From: Flectonema sp. DT1601
Lineage: Eukaryota > Euglenozoa > Diplonemea > Diplonemida > Diplonemidae
Length of the DNA: 64,000 nt
NCBI GenBank assembly: GCA_964019425.1
Contig: OZ025838.1
Coordinates: forward strand, 186,001-250,000
Direction of reading: 5' to 3'
A program made the translations under genes and the position numbers. Position 1 is the stretch's first letter. Every line of letters begins with the position of its first letter. The notes under the pieces are model-generated. The model was not told where the DNA came from and ran no database searches. It was given only the letters and a program-made list of their open reading frames with translations. Shown one piece after another: positions 21,537-33,814 of the stretch.

Positions 21537-21915
21537 GATCTGAGGATTGTTGCGTAATTTATTACGAAAAGCAAACAACAAAAAAAAAAAATTAAATAAA
21601 AAAAAACTCTTTATCTCAACACACTCTCTTATTCTGATTTCAACCAAAGTAGTTGTTTGCAACTGGTAAGATTTCATAGCAAGACTTGATTCTTTGTTTG
21701 TTTGTTCTTTTTTTTTTTCTCTCCTCTCCCAAGACTAGACACTTTTATTGCAGATATGTTCCACAATAACACAACAAAAAAAAAAAAAAAAAACACACAC
21801 TTAATAATAGAAAATTATATCGCAAAGATTTTTTTTTTTTTTTGAACGAAAAATTAATGTCAATAAAAACGCTAGAGGTATCCACACATTTTAGTAAGGA
21901 TTAGAGTGTACAATG
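21440..21915. other. Intergenic, homopolymer-rich
   Basis: Runs of T (21510-21536, 21829-21843) and A (21778-21793). This is the gap between adenylate kinase and coiled-coil gene 1. No coding signal. Confidence 0.6.
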
Positions 21916-21920
21916 CTACT

Positions 21921-22664
21921 TACTGCTTCTTGGCGGCGGCGAATCCGAACTGTTTTTTTTTTTTTTTTTTTTGTGCGAATCTATGATTGAAATAAAACAA
22001 AATACAAAATAAAACATACGACTCTTCCAATGTTGCAGGCAACGCTGACAATGTCTTTGTGTCCGTTGATTTCTTCAACCTTACCCTGGGCTCCGTAGTG
22101 AGCAAGAACAGGGGCGGTTTCTTCAGCGAAGACGCCGAGACGCTTTACTGCTGTCTCAGGCTTGTCGTCAGGTCTCTGCATAAGAGGTTCACCAGTAACG
22201 TCATCAACCTGAGTAGTCTTTGGTGGGTTGAAGACAGTGTGGTATGATCTACCAGATGCTTTGTGAATCCAACGTCCTGAGAGTCTCTCAATAAGAGTGG
22301 CATTTGGTACTTTAATACTGACAACCTTATCAATTGATGCTCCATCCTTTGCGAGCATCGAGTCAAGTGACTTTGCCTGCTGAACGGTTCTTGGAAACCC
22401 ATCCAAAACAAATCCCTTTGAGCATCTTGGCTCCTTCATTGCCTCTGAAACAATAGCAGTAACAATATCATCACTGACTAACTTACCTGAATTCATAGCT
22501 TCTTTAGCCTGAAGACCTGCTGGAGAACCAGCGCTGACCGCAGCGCGAAGTGCATCTCCAGTAGCAATGTGACAGACTCCGAAGTTTTCTACAACAGCAG
22601 GGGACTGGGTTCCCTTACCACATCCTGGGGCACCTACAAGGATAAATCTTAGAAGGTCGCTCAT
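21921..22664 (-). CDS. Adenylate kinase
   Basis: Two exons, 22664-22020 and a 30-nt terminal exon 21950-21921 that adds FGFAAAKKQ; 224 residues. It catalyses ATP + AMP = 2 ADP. P-loop GAPGCGKGT at about 10-18, ATGD and GFPRT motifs of the AMP-binding region, and a long-type LID (RLSGRWIHKASGRSY, FNPPK, DDKPETAVKRL) without zinc cysteines. This layout matches the long eukaryotic adenylate kinases. No targeting sequence is seen, so it is probably cytosolic. The only intron lies ten codons before the stop and ends in about 20 A residues plus CAG. The short exon completes the C-terminal helix, so I prefer it to reading into the intron. Confidence 0.93.
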
Positions 22665-22680
22665 AGTTCTTGATGAGGAA

Positions 22681-22700
22681 CTGTTTAAGAAAAAATAATA
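22681..22700 (-). promoter_or_regulatory. Candidate leader splice acceptor of adenylate kinase
   Basis: Sense ATTTTTTCTTAAACAG, AG at 22682-22681, 16 nt before the ATG. It lies within the 148-bp gap after the upstream gene's stop codon. Confidence 0.45.
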
Positions 22701-22812
22701 ATAATAAAAAACACAACAACAAACTAAAAACAAAATATCATCAAATAAGAATGTGTAAATACTGAAACAACATAAACAGAAAGAAGAAGGACCATGAAAA
22801 TGGAACGAACCG

Positions 22813-25074
22813 TTATCTCTTCCCGAAGGCGGTTGGAGCTGAATGAATAGGTCGTCGAAACTGAGGAGTAAAATAAGTTGGAAAAATACATTCTGGTTTC
22901 GCGACGATACTTCGAATGTATTCTTGTGTCTTATCAATAATTGGAGTTGTTGTCGCTGCTAAGATGTCATCGACAGGTCCTCCATCACCACAAAGAGATG
23001 CAGAGCTACTTAGAGTCTCAGATCCTGTATCTATCTGCTTTATCAGATTACAGCTTTTAGGGTTTTCTTTTTTAACTTGAGCCGTGTCATTCCTCCATAC
23101 TAATGGTTTTTTTGTCAAAGATAACCTTGCTTGTTGTATCTCATTGCGAATTCTTTCCTTCTCTAGTCTGGATTCCTTAACACGCTCTTCTCTCTTTTTG
23201 TCGGATGTTTCTCTGTCGGCTTTTCGCTGTGCAGAACGTTCTAATTCTTGATCAACCTGATTGGTTGGAATCCTTTTGATTAATAATATGACCACAATGA
23301 GTAAAGTAGTCTTTATACACTCATTAGTATAAGAGAAGGTAATCAGATGCTTAAGTAGGAGAAAACTACATTAGGGAGTCGACCAAACCTGATTATCGTG
23401 AAAAAAAGAACAACAGCTGGCGAGAGGAAGGAGGGGGGTACAATACCTTAGCTGCAGCTATTGTGTGTTTGTACTCCCTGACTGCTGCGATTCTCTTCTT
23501 GTTATCATCCATGCAAATCTCTTTTTGAAAAACTAATTCTGATTTTGCTGTTTGTATTGCGAGTTGTTCTTGTTTCTTTCTCTTGAGGTAGACCTCTTTA
23601 TTAATTCGATGAACAAATAATTGATTCGTTCTCTTTGCTCTGTCGAGCTCAATCAAAGCTCTTCTTGCTTGGGCTTGATGCGCCTTAAGATTATGATTTT
23701 CTCTGTTTTGTATTTTATTTATAACAAAAATTATAATTTTATGATATTGTAAAAGTGTACAGCAAAGGGAAAACAAACCTTCTCTGATACACGTGTTCAA
23801 GATTACGAGAACCTTGGTCTGCTAGTCGCTGTGTTGCAGCCGCCATCTTTTTAAATACCCGAAGAGAATCAATCTCCCTCATTTGTGATGTCACTTCTCT
23901 TTTTTTTGCCATTCGAATTGTTTGTCTTAGTTTGTGTATTTTTTGTACTTCTTTCTCACTGTCTCTTTGCAGGGTATAGTTTTCAGCTCGTTGTAGATGC
24001 AGTGCGAGTTTGTGTTCTAATTCTGTTCGACGAAGAGTATTCTTTTGCATCAAAGATTTTGATACCAGTTGCTGTCTTTCCCTTACTATTTGAAGTTGTT
24101 CTTCACCAGTTTGGATTTGATACTGTCGTACGGATTCCTTCTCTTTTATATATCTGTTTTGGTTGTTTTCCTTTTTTATATATATTGGGTTTTTGGATTC
24201 CACAAAAACAGTTAGTGACGCACCGTTCTTCGCGTAGCTTTCGTTCTTCTTCAGCTTCCTTTAGTTTTATCTGTTCCGTGGCGGTCTGTTTTTCTTTAAA
24301 CTTGTGAAGCACTCGAATTCTCTTTTCCCGTAGCCTCGCTTTCCTCGATGCCATTTTCGCAACTTCTTCCTTCCTCTGTTTCTGAATTTCTTGTAGTCGC
24401 TGACCTTGTCTAATGGCCGACAGGTGTAGCGCATCACTTTCTTCAACAAGTTGTCTTTCTATTAGGGTTATTATTACTTTTTTTTCCTTCTTTTTTTTTT
24501 TCTGTTAGAGTTTATTATCTAAAGATAACATACCCTTGTTGACTTGTCGGAGTTCAATTTGCTGGTACTTTGCAGCTGCTTCTGCGATTTTTAAGGGACT
24601 CGCAGCAGAGACAAGTGCCTGTGGAAGTAGTTTATCATGCAAACTGTTTATGTGACGATGGAGAAGTGATTTTACGAGCTCACCTTCATCTGGATCAATA
24701 AAATGAGAGAAGGACTCTACGTGAACGGGTTCTACCTTTTCATGATGGATACCGTGACTATCAGCACATTGTAGTAATAATTCTGTGAATAATTTCCCGT
24801 TTGATTCTCCGGATTGGTGTAGTATTTTCAATTGACTTATCAGTTCTTTTCGTTCATCGTCGACGAGCTTTATCTTTGATTGTCTTCTTGCTTCGAACTG
24901 CCTCCATCGCATCTCACCCAGAGAATCAACTATCCCAACTATTGAAACTGTTTCGATAGGAAGCAGTTCAGAAATCTTAATCCCTTGTCTTCTACAAACT
25001 AACAGTGTTAGTCGATCACCCAATTGTGAGACAAAAACCTCATCAACGTACGAATCTTGAATATTCTCCATCAT
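22813..25074 (-). CDS. Five-exon charged coiled-coil protein, family unknown
   Basis: Exons 25074-24534, 24458-24224, 24153-23779, 23702-23447 and 23256-22813; 616 residues; every join keeps frame. Start MMENIQDSYVDEV follows a CTTTTTTTAG acceptor by 32 nt. Residues about 1-100 are globular (VSQLGDRLTLLVCRRQGIKI). The rest is a highly charged helix (KARLREKRIRVLHKFKEKQ, KQEQLAIQTAKSEL) with many R/K-E pairs, ending in a proline-containing tail (FRRPIHSAPTAFGKR). Such single-helix or trichohyalin-like proteins are common in axonemes and cortical cytoskeleton, but nothing here proves that location. The intron between exons 4 and 5 is about 190 bp; the others are about 70-77 bp. Confidence 0.8.
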
Positions 25075-25106
25075 TCTTATATTTATATTCAATTGTCAGA
25101 AAAACA

Positions 25107-25125
25107 CTAAAAAAAGTAATGTTAA
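25107..25125 (-). promoter_or_regulatory. Candidate leader splice acceptor of the five-exon coiled-coil gene
   Basis: Sense AACATTACTTTTTTTAG, AG at 25108-25107. It has a pyrimidine run and lies 32 nt before the first ATG. Confidence 0.4.
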
Positions 25126-25129
25126 ACAA

Positions 25130-25381
25130 AAAAAAAAGTAGTATTCAACATAATTACATACATGTCTCTTTTTCTATCCTGGGATGGATTGATAAGAAAT
25201 GTTAAGAGCCATGACAGGATAGTTATTTAAAGATTTCCTGTTAGATTATTTTGTTCATAACAAATACAGAAAGGAGTGGCATAACGGTACGGCAATAGTC
25301 TACTCTGAAGGAAAAACAACAAGTTCTAGAGGGGCTTTTGACAAGGTTTTTTAAAAAACAGTCACAGAATTTAACACACAC

Positions 25382-25412
<31 letters not shown>

Positions 25413-25826
25413 AGGGCTGACATATTTGACATAAATATCTGGATTGTACCAGAGTAGTTATGACAAAGTGACAAAAGGTAACGTTAGTATAGGTTATAAT
25501 AAATGTTTCTAACTTATCTGCATACACATCTCTTTTTCCGTCTTGTCATTCAGTGCGAGTTATTCAATTACGAATTAAATCGTGAGCCCTGGGAAACCAA
25601 ATCCAGAGGTATAATGTAATACGGCAGAGTGTAGTTTTTTCACCTAATTAATTACTTGTCAGTAAAATATATAAATCTTTTTTTTTTTTTTTAAAAAATA
25701 TAATAGGTTTCGTTTATAATGATAGTTCGTAGCTAGCGGAGTACTCACCTTAAATAAATTGAGGTAAGTGTCATCCACGAATTCAGTTAGAAAAACATGA
25801 GAAAGAAAAAAAAACAAGTTATTTAT

Positions 25827-25861
<35 letters not shown>

Positions 25862-26128
25862 CCCACCTCTATTAATGTTATAAAAAGGTTCAATTTTTAA
25901 GGAACATTTGCATTCCAAGAGAATACCGAATACAGAAAACGACTTGAGATTATTTAGTAAAATCACAAAACCTCTATTTACAAATTCAAGTGACGAGACA
26001 GAGAGAAATGAACCGCGTGATGCGATGCCATTTCAATCGATTTTTTTTTTTTTTTTTCCTTTTTTTTTTTTTTGATTTGATTCATTGGTTCAATTTAGTA
26101 AAAAATCTACGACTACTTTAAAAGAGTT
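25130..26128. other. Intergenic with dispersed repeat and homopolymers
   Basis: No gene. A runs at 25382-25410 and 25829-25860, T runs near 25678-25692 and 26041-26072. Segment 25430-25530 belongs to a dispersed repeat also seen near 34.66 kb and 9.83 kb. Confidence 0.6.
25430..25530 (+). repeat. ATAAATATCTG...AACGTTAGTA dispersed repeat
   Basis: Contains ATAAATATCTGGATTGTACCAG and AACGTTAGTA, matched near 34664-34720, then TTTCTAACTTATCTGCATACAC, matched at 9827-9851 followed by an A run. Probably one longer interspersed element with different truncations. Confidence 0.5.
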
Positions 26129-29066
26129 TTACCGAAAACTGGGTCTTGTCATAAACGCATTGTCGATAACTTCGTATTCGGATCTAAAATTTGGGACGTC
26201 ATCATCTGTGGTGATTTGAGCAGCAGCCATCCCTGAAGCATTCTTTACAGAGGCTAATTGATGATATCCTGAAGGAAGGGGTAACGGCTTGTCGTCAACA
26301 CCATCTTCAAAGAATACTGTGCTACCAGCTCGTTGCATGGATTTTTGAACCGAAGGATACAACTCCGCTCTGTACGGCATTGGATACGAACCAACAGTTG
26401 TTTGCGGAGGTACTAACTGTGAGAGTTCATAAGGATTGTCTTCTTCGTCTTGTTGTTGTTGTTTAAGTTGTTCATGTAATTCCTGTCTCGTTACTGTACG
26501 TTCCGATTTCCGTTCTTTATTATAACAACAGAGAGCTACCAAAACTATTAAACAAATACATAACAAACTACCAAATGCTATTAATAAAACATTTCTTAAT
26601 TTTTCTCCCTCATCACCTGGAGCAGGTGTTGGAGCAATAGTAGGAGATGGAGGGTCAACCCTATTCGTAAAAGTCATTGTAACAGAAGCTGCTTGTCCAG
26701 GTCGCAGAGCCTCACCATCACCGTTAACTATTACGGCACTCAATTTCTTTGTGAGACCCATCTGTGATTGTTGGATTTGAAATGGAGCTGTTGAATTTTG
26801 ATCAAAACAAAGTCTCGAAACGGTCTTGCAATTCCCATCAATATCAGAAACTAGAAATCGTAAATCCGATGGCTGAACAGACAGCGAACTTGGTACCTGT
26901 ATTCCGAATGTTTCAATAATAAAATACCCAGTAACATTAGTAATCTGCTGATTGGTCTTCGAAATCATTTGCAGTTCCGGCTGTACTGCCGTAGCAGTAT
27001 TCGTGTCAGCTGCTGCTCTCTCTAAAGTCTGCTGAGTACAATCCTGACTAGCCAGACTCTCTGAATTAAAAACCCAATAAACGGGTCCATTAGTGTTCGT
27101 AGCAGGTATGTCTGATGTTTATTTTATTTTTTGATAATTTCAATTTCATCTTTTGAAGATGTACTAAAAAAAAAGACAATTCCAACATACTAAACCTAGC
27201 ACGATCGAGATCAACATATAGAGCATGATTTCCATTTCTAAGAGGAGTACACAACCCAACGAAGTATCTCGCTGCGGAGATGCTCAAAAGTGTTCCAATT
27301 TCTGTAAAAGCAACAGAAAGTTCTGACTCATCAACTTTCCAACTCAGACCAGGTGATGCTACTTTAGTCACATAATCTGACGGCACTGTTCCATTGAGGA
27401 GATCTATAAAAAATATTCTGTTGTTGCCAAGTCCCTTAAATCTACCTGCGGCATCAATACTTTCTTGAGCGTCAACACGCCTGGCTGTATCCTGACCATC
27501 ACTAAAAATAATAATCGCAGATTGATAAGGTTTTTGTTCAGATCCATTAACACTTCTTGTTACAACTTCGGTATTAAAAATAACATCTCTGACCGCTCCG
27601 TAAAGGTTAGTACTACGGATGTCACCTGGGTTTTATTTTTTGATATACATTTTTTTTTTTTCAACAAAAAAAAAAAAAAGAAAATGGAACACAACACAAA
27701 CCTGGTTGTTGTTGTTCAATATTTTGTAAAGCCGCCTGTAACGCTGGTTGGTCACTTGAATATGATGGAGGAAGAACTCCAATATTTGCTGAACCATCAA
27801 ATGAGAACATTCCAACCCGAGGTGGATTCTGAGTGTTATTAAAAACTGATTGTAAAAAGGAACTTACTCCTAAAGTTAAGAAGGAAGCTTTATCAGTCTG
27901 CAAGACAGATTCTGACTGATCCAATAAAAGTGATGATAACTTCACAAAGCTGGAAGAAGAATCGGATTGCGATAAGAGAATCGCTCCTTCTTGCATTCCT
28001 CTTGACATTCTATCACCATTATCAACCCTAACAACAAAGTCATCAGTTGTTAGCCCAGGGACAATAGTACCTCTACAGTCAACTACAGAGATGTCTGCTT
28101 TGTAGTTTGCTCCTGTAATGCTGTTGTCAGCTGTTGTTTCTTTTTGACATTTAATACAGTTTACATCTGCGCAGACACCTGGTCTACCAATACAGCTTAA
28201 GTATGTGGGACAGTATACTTGATCGACAGTACAAAGTCTTTCATTTATGCGACAACCAGCACGAGAAGTGAAGTTCATTGTCCAGTCTTGGAATGTGAGA
28301 ATGTTATTGCTGTGGTTGTTTTATTATTATTTTTTTTTTTAGAATAGAAAAAAAGAATTGGCTTTAACTTCAACTATACAGAAAATAATGATATAACACT
28401 GTGGCTTTTTGTTTGTGCACGAAACCGTGAACCGACTTAAACTGATAAAGCTAAAGGAGGTTTACGTGTGCTGCCAACATTCTTTTTCGTTCTTACAGTA
28501 CTTGTTAAATGCAAAAAAAAAAAAAGGAAAAAAATCACAAAAAGCTTAGCGACAAGAAAAACAAACCTATTAATGAAACCGGGTGAAGCTGAGAGAAACC
28601 TATCACCAGCAACTGCTTCTTCTGCAGCGATAGTTGTATCCTGACCAGATGGATTACAGTTTATGATGGTCGCGAATTGAATATTTGTTACTGATGACTC
28701 GTAGACAGTTCTGGTACTGCCAAAGTCCGGGTTAATTTCTATAATTGGACTTGCAATTTGATCAAAAACTTCTAGACAAGCGCCGACAGCATCAAATATA
28801 GCGACCCTTCCTCTTCTGGCACAGGTTGATAACGTACCTCCTCCTAGCTGAGCATCTTCACAGAAATTCATTTGAATTGTGAATTGAGCTGCAGTTACAT
28901 TTCGATCAGTTCCATCTTCTCGAAACCAAACATTACTATGTTGAGTGCTCCAGTCGGTTATTCTATTTATACGAAGTTCTCTATTTACATAACAATCACT
29001 TCTTTGAGTGAATACGATCTCAACGACCAACAACAACAACAATACTATTACATTAACATAATTCAT
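26129..29066 (-). CDS. Type I membrane protein with von Willebrand factor A domain
   Basis: Four exons, 29066-28567, 28309-27702, 27625-27191 and 27111-26129; 841 residues, all joins in frame. Signal peptide at 1-21 (IVLLLLLVVEIVF). A cysteine-containing N-terminal region is followed by a small Cys-rich segment (CIGRPGVCADVNCIKCQ). The VWA domain has metal-site DQSES (about 297), a conserved threonine in RSTNLYGAV and IIIFSDGQDTAR. A membrane-proximal segment precedes one membrane helix (about 685-708, LLIAFGSLLCICLIVLVALC) and a cytoplasmic tail of about 130 residues with Q-rich and tyrosine-containing stretches. The MIDAS residues look complete, so metal-dependent ligand binding is likely. 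It could be an adhesion or prey-binding receptor; the ligand is unknown. Intron 1 contains a dispersed-repeat insertion. Confidence 0.85.
28356..28525 (+). mobile_element. SINE-like dispersed repeat inside intron 1 of the VWA gene
   Basis: About 165 bp shared with 55412-55575 and, in its right part, 63293-63401. Landmarks in order: AACTATACAGAAAATAAT, ACCGACTTAAACTGATAAAG, GGAGGTTTACGTGTG, ACTTGTTAAATGC, then an A run. The A-rich 3' end suggests retroposition. It is antisense to the host gene. Confidence 0.55.
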
Positions 29067-30429
29067 GTGTGTACTTTTAAATAATTACATTTTATACAAA
29101 AAAAAACTACTCATAACTGTTATGATTGTATCAAATAAATTGTCATTGAAGCTGTGAAAGTAAAATGGTTTATAAAACATGAGAGGTTATGTTTCAGAAG
29201 ATTTCTTTTTTGTTTCGTAGACCAAATTCAGAATTCTGTTTTTCTCAGAAGTTTTTTTTTTTTTTTTTTCACAAATTCATTAATCAAAGTGACTCCACCA
29301 TCGTATGTGGCTGATATACATATATTTTTTTATTTTTTAAATGCACTCCTTCCCACACAGGTAGGGTCACTGAACGATGCTGCACTCACTTTTGTTGTTG
29401 TTGCTGTTGTTGTTTTCCGTGTCTGACTCAACAAACACCGACAACATAGCCACCAAATGTAAGAAACGTAAAAAAAACAAGAAGAGGTTTACTCATTACA
29501 ATAAATTGCTAACAGTTTACTAGGAACGTATAATTTTTCGTTACAGGTTCAAGAAACATAGTAACGAGTCACTGGACCTTGTTTATGGAAGCATTCACTT
29601 GCTGTTCAACACAAAAAGAGGGAAGTCTTATTTTATTTTTCATTTTTTTTTTTTTTTTAAAAGGCACCTTGCTCGGAATCGAATCCAGCAGTAAGAAAAT
29701 AGTATAGTAACCACCATAGAGCAGTCCCATGCATGTTTTCTTAAGTATAATATGGTAAGCAGCTGTGAGTCAGTTTTTTGTATTATCAGTGATGGCTGGT
29801 TCGCACTAATTATTATTATTATTATCTTTTTTTTTTTTTTTTTTTTTTTTCCCTTAAACGAAATACCTTAAGGTTCCTTCGTTTAAACAGAGGGGGGAAA
29901 AGAAGAAAAAAAAAAGAAGGAAAAAAAAAACCCCTCCCAAAATCAACTTTAGAAAACAGCATTCCAAGAAGATACGCACGTCTGTTGTCTGTTGAAAAAG
30001 TAGAGCAATGGAACGAAGCGTACTATATATTTTTCTCGAAAATAAATTTAGGCAGAATCAAGTCGCGCAAAAGAACCAAAAAAAAATAATTTAAAAAAAT
30101 TGCATTCTCATAAGCCTTTGATCTAAGGCAAGACGTGAAGAATAAATTGTGCCAGGGGGCATTCTACGTCTCCAAGTCAGTTGTATATAGCTGGTAACTC
30201 ACAGGAACAGGAAGACTGAATTCCGTAACTGCCTTCGTAGTCGCGACATGGCTTGTCAGATCGGTTTTTAACAAAGAAAACCAAAACAATGAAAATAAAA
30301 AAAAGAAATTTTGGAAAGAAAGAAAAAAAGAGGGGTGAGAACATCTATCTGTCTTAGGCTGACGAATCGTTTATAATGCACAGCTTGCTTTTTATGTATT
30401 TATTCAGCTTTGCGGTTATGATGTGAAAA

Positions 30430-30588
30430 ATGGGAAAGAAAATACCTCGTGTTATCGTCTGTAAGGGAACAGACTACATGCACTCGTTATACGAAACCAG
30501 CCCACCTGTATATGAAGAACTGCTTCGGCTGGTAAACCCCACCAAAGATACCCACACAAGGGTGATCAAAAACTGTATCAAAATATGA
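30430..30588 (+). CDS. Possible 52-residue small ORF, unsupported
   Basis: ATG-to-TGA frame MGKKIPRVIVCKGTDYMHSL, continuing to a stop at 30586-30588. Amino-acid use is balanced, unlike the homopolymer frames around it, but it is on the opposite strand from every other gene and the length could arise by chance. It could also be a relic of a mobile element. Confidence 0.15.
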   Translation: MGKKIPRVIVCKGTDYMHSLYETSPPVYEELLRLVNPTKDTHTRVIKNCIKI

Positions 30589-31038
30589 TGATTTTATGAA
30601 ATGAAATGCTGGCTATCAGTCTTTAAGCCAATTACAATTTTTTTTTTTTTTTTTTTCTGTTGGTTCCCTCAAAAAAAAAATTCAGCATTTATTCAGAAAA
30701 TTAAAGAGAAAAAAATAAATAAATTAAAGTAATCTGCCCTTCACAACCAAAGCTGTAGTAAGGGGATAGAGGATACAATATGCTTCACCAATTGGATTTT
30801 TAAACTGATGTCACATTATTGTGTCGAAAAAATATGAAAAAAAAAAACATTTCCTTAGTAACTAACAAAAGAAAACTGCTTAAAAAAATTTCGACAAGCT
30901 GAATAAAAAATAAATTTAGGAAAGGCCGAAAGTTTACAGTTGCTACGGGGTCCATTAAATGCGATATAAATTCAAAGAAGAATAATCTAGACCACATCAG
31001 CGAAAAGTTTTTTTGTTTTTTTTTTTTGTTTTTTCCTT

Positions 31039-31069
<31 letters not shown>

Positions 31070-32190
31070 CCCCGATGGAATCGGTTGCCGCGCATTAAGG
31101 TTTTTTTTTTTTCAAGTTTGGCATTGACGACGACAGAGAGAAACAACAAAAAAAACAAAAACAAAAAACAGAATGAATCATTAAAATACGTTTAAAATAA
31201 AGAAATTAGCAGGACCGAACAAAAAGTAAGTTGATAGTAGGTCGTCTTGCAATTCTTGACGTTGCTATGGCTTCTTAACCTATTGAATTTCTCAATACGA
31301 CAACACTAGGTTTTCTGTATCATACTTTCCTCGTTAAAAAGCAAAAAAAAAAGAGCATAATTTTCCATATTATGACAGCAATCTGCATCGTCGTTAGAGA
31401 TAAAAGGGGTCGAATATAAAAATTAGATATATAAAAAAAAAAAATTCAAGGCAGTGTGTAATCGGTTCGTGCTCAAAATCTGACCAGAAAGTAAAAAGGG
31501 AGCGAACGGAAAAAGAAAAAAAAAAAGAAGGAATGAAAAAAAAAAAAAAAAAAAAACTCCCTCTTTTTTCCGATACCTAGCCTTTTTCTTGGAGAGAAAA
31601 AAAAAATAGAGACAAGTAGGGTTCATTGAACAAAAAAACGAAAATGGCATCTCGAAAACACCTCAATCCTGGTTGCATTCCGAAGCAAGAGGATAGGATC
31701 GCTTACAGCAACAGATACCTGAAACTTGATCAACTTTCTTAAGATTAACTGCAAGCCACATCGAAAAAAAAGAAAATAATAAATAAGAAGAAATGATTGC
31801 TCGGTTGTATTGGCTTGTTTTGTTTTTTTGTTGTGTTTTGTTCTCGTTTTTGTTTTTGTTTTGTATTGTTTGCCTATAGAAGTGATAGAAAGCCAAAACG
31901 TTCAACGAGATACAAGCCACTGTCTAAGTGTAAAGTAATCAGCTTTGTGTGTTTAAACATACTTTCTTTTGTGTTCTTTTTTTCGTTTCTAAAACTGCAC
32001 CAAATGACACTACGACACCTACAGGACAAAATTTAACTACCAGCGAACGGTAGCGTAACCAACTTGTGGGAATGACCAAAACAACAAGACAATCACTCAG
32101 GTCCTCGTAGCATCATCCTAGTTCCTTTTTTTTTTTTTTTTTTTCTTTCTCTAGGTTCTACTCTTACATTATTACTATGTTTATCATTGT

Positions 32191-32221
<31 letters not shown>

Positions 32222-32499
32222 CATCACTTGGTTATATTTCTTTTTTTTTTTTTTTTTTTTTTCAAAAGACAGAGCTCCACTGGAGCAAACAAGCAACAGG
32301 AAAACAGCCCCAGAGATCCGAAAGGAATCCAGATCCCTGCACCCCCCTCCACCTACTAATAATAAAATGCTAACTTATAAGCAATTCCTTCAGGAGGAGA
32401 ACAATGAGGAGGATTTAAGAAGGCCACAGAGAGCTCAAAACAAGGTATAAAAAGCCTTGTAATAATAGCGTCAAGGGAACGAGCTTGAGGAACACCGAC

Positions 32500-32537
<38 letters not shown>

Positions 32538-33218
32538 AAAATTGCAGAGAATCTTACCAAAAGCCTCAAAAGACATGTACGAGTAATGGGTAACTCGCGA
32601 AGTCAATATTTTTTTATTTTATTATTTTTATTTTATTTTTTTGTTTCATCTCGAAGACATGATTTTATTTTTTTTTAACGAGCGAAAGAGAATAGTGCGG
32701 AATATTAACACCCCCCCTCGTACCTTACTGGCTTTGTTTTCGGGTGCGTATAAACCAAAAAAAACAAATGTGTGAAGAATTAGTGAAATATTTACTATTC
32801 TTTTTTTTTTTTTTTTTTCCTGTCTCGACAAGGTAGGTGAGAAAAAAAAAAAAAAAAGAAATTTCAACACAGAACGTTTTCGGAATATATAATAATAGAA
32901 TTATGAGTATAGAAAGGCAACGAGTCACAAAAACAATTAATAAACACGAAAGCAAGAAAAACAGAACATAAAAAGGACCCCGATAATGAAATAAGGAGTA
33001 GGGGGAAAACAAAGAGGGGGGGGGAAAATACATTCGAAGGAAGAAGATTTCGGAACGTTGGGTGCGAATGCTATCTACCACAGCAATGCTTACGTTGTTT
33101 TATTTTATTTTTTATCAAGGAACGAACCTCAAAACAAGCATGCTAGTACTGGTAGGCATTCTTTTTTATTTTATTTTTTTTTTATTTTTTTTTAATCACG
33201 ATACCAATAGGATCTTAG

Positions 33219-33416
33219 CATATTTTTCGACCAGACTTTTTGGCGGACACAGATGAAAGCCTCAAGCGAGACAGGCTACTCGGTTCCTGTACGGCCCCGC
33301 ACATTTTCGTAGCACGAGAAGGAACACCAACAATTAGGTCACTTTGGGAAGGCTTTCACCTTGAAGCAGGTATGGGATTCCTGAACGAACAAGAACTTCG
33401 TTGGCTCCAGCGTTAG
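33219..33416 (+). pseudogene. 65-codon open stretch, possible coding relic
   Basis: Open frame between stops at 33216 and 33414 with normal protein composition (VAREGTPTIRSLWEGFHLEA, then NEQELRWLQR) in a locally less AT-rich island. It has no initiating ATG near its start. No family recognised. Confidence 0.2.
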
Positions 33417-33780
33417 CTGCTTTTTTTTTCTATTATTTATTCATGGCCTCCTTTCAGCTCCTTTCATCCTTTAAAGGATGATTTCCTCTCTTGACAGTAT
33501 AGGAACGAACCATTTTATTCCTATTTTTTGCATTCATCAGACCCCGTCAAACAAAACGGTTTCAGTTCTGTTTGTGAAGGTGGCATAGCACTCGACTTGC
33601 TAAAAAAACCAAAGGCAAAAAAAAAAAAATTTCACGTTTTTTTTTCTTCCGATGATATTTTAACATTACGTTTTCTCACATGACGTTGAGAATGATAGAT
33701 AGCAATATTTAATGACTGGCTGGTATCGTGTTTATTTTTTTTTTTTTTTTTTCAATTTCATTCTTTTCTTCTTCTTCTTC

Positions 33781-33814
<34 letters not shown>

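Noticed and set aside
29660-29730. tRNA-like segment on the minus strand (GGATTCGATTCCGAGC, AGGTGCC)
   Set aside because: The T arm is mismatched and no matching 5' acceptor stem is present. At best a decayed tRNA or SINE head.
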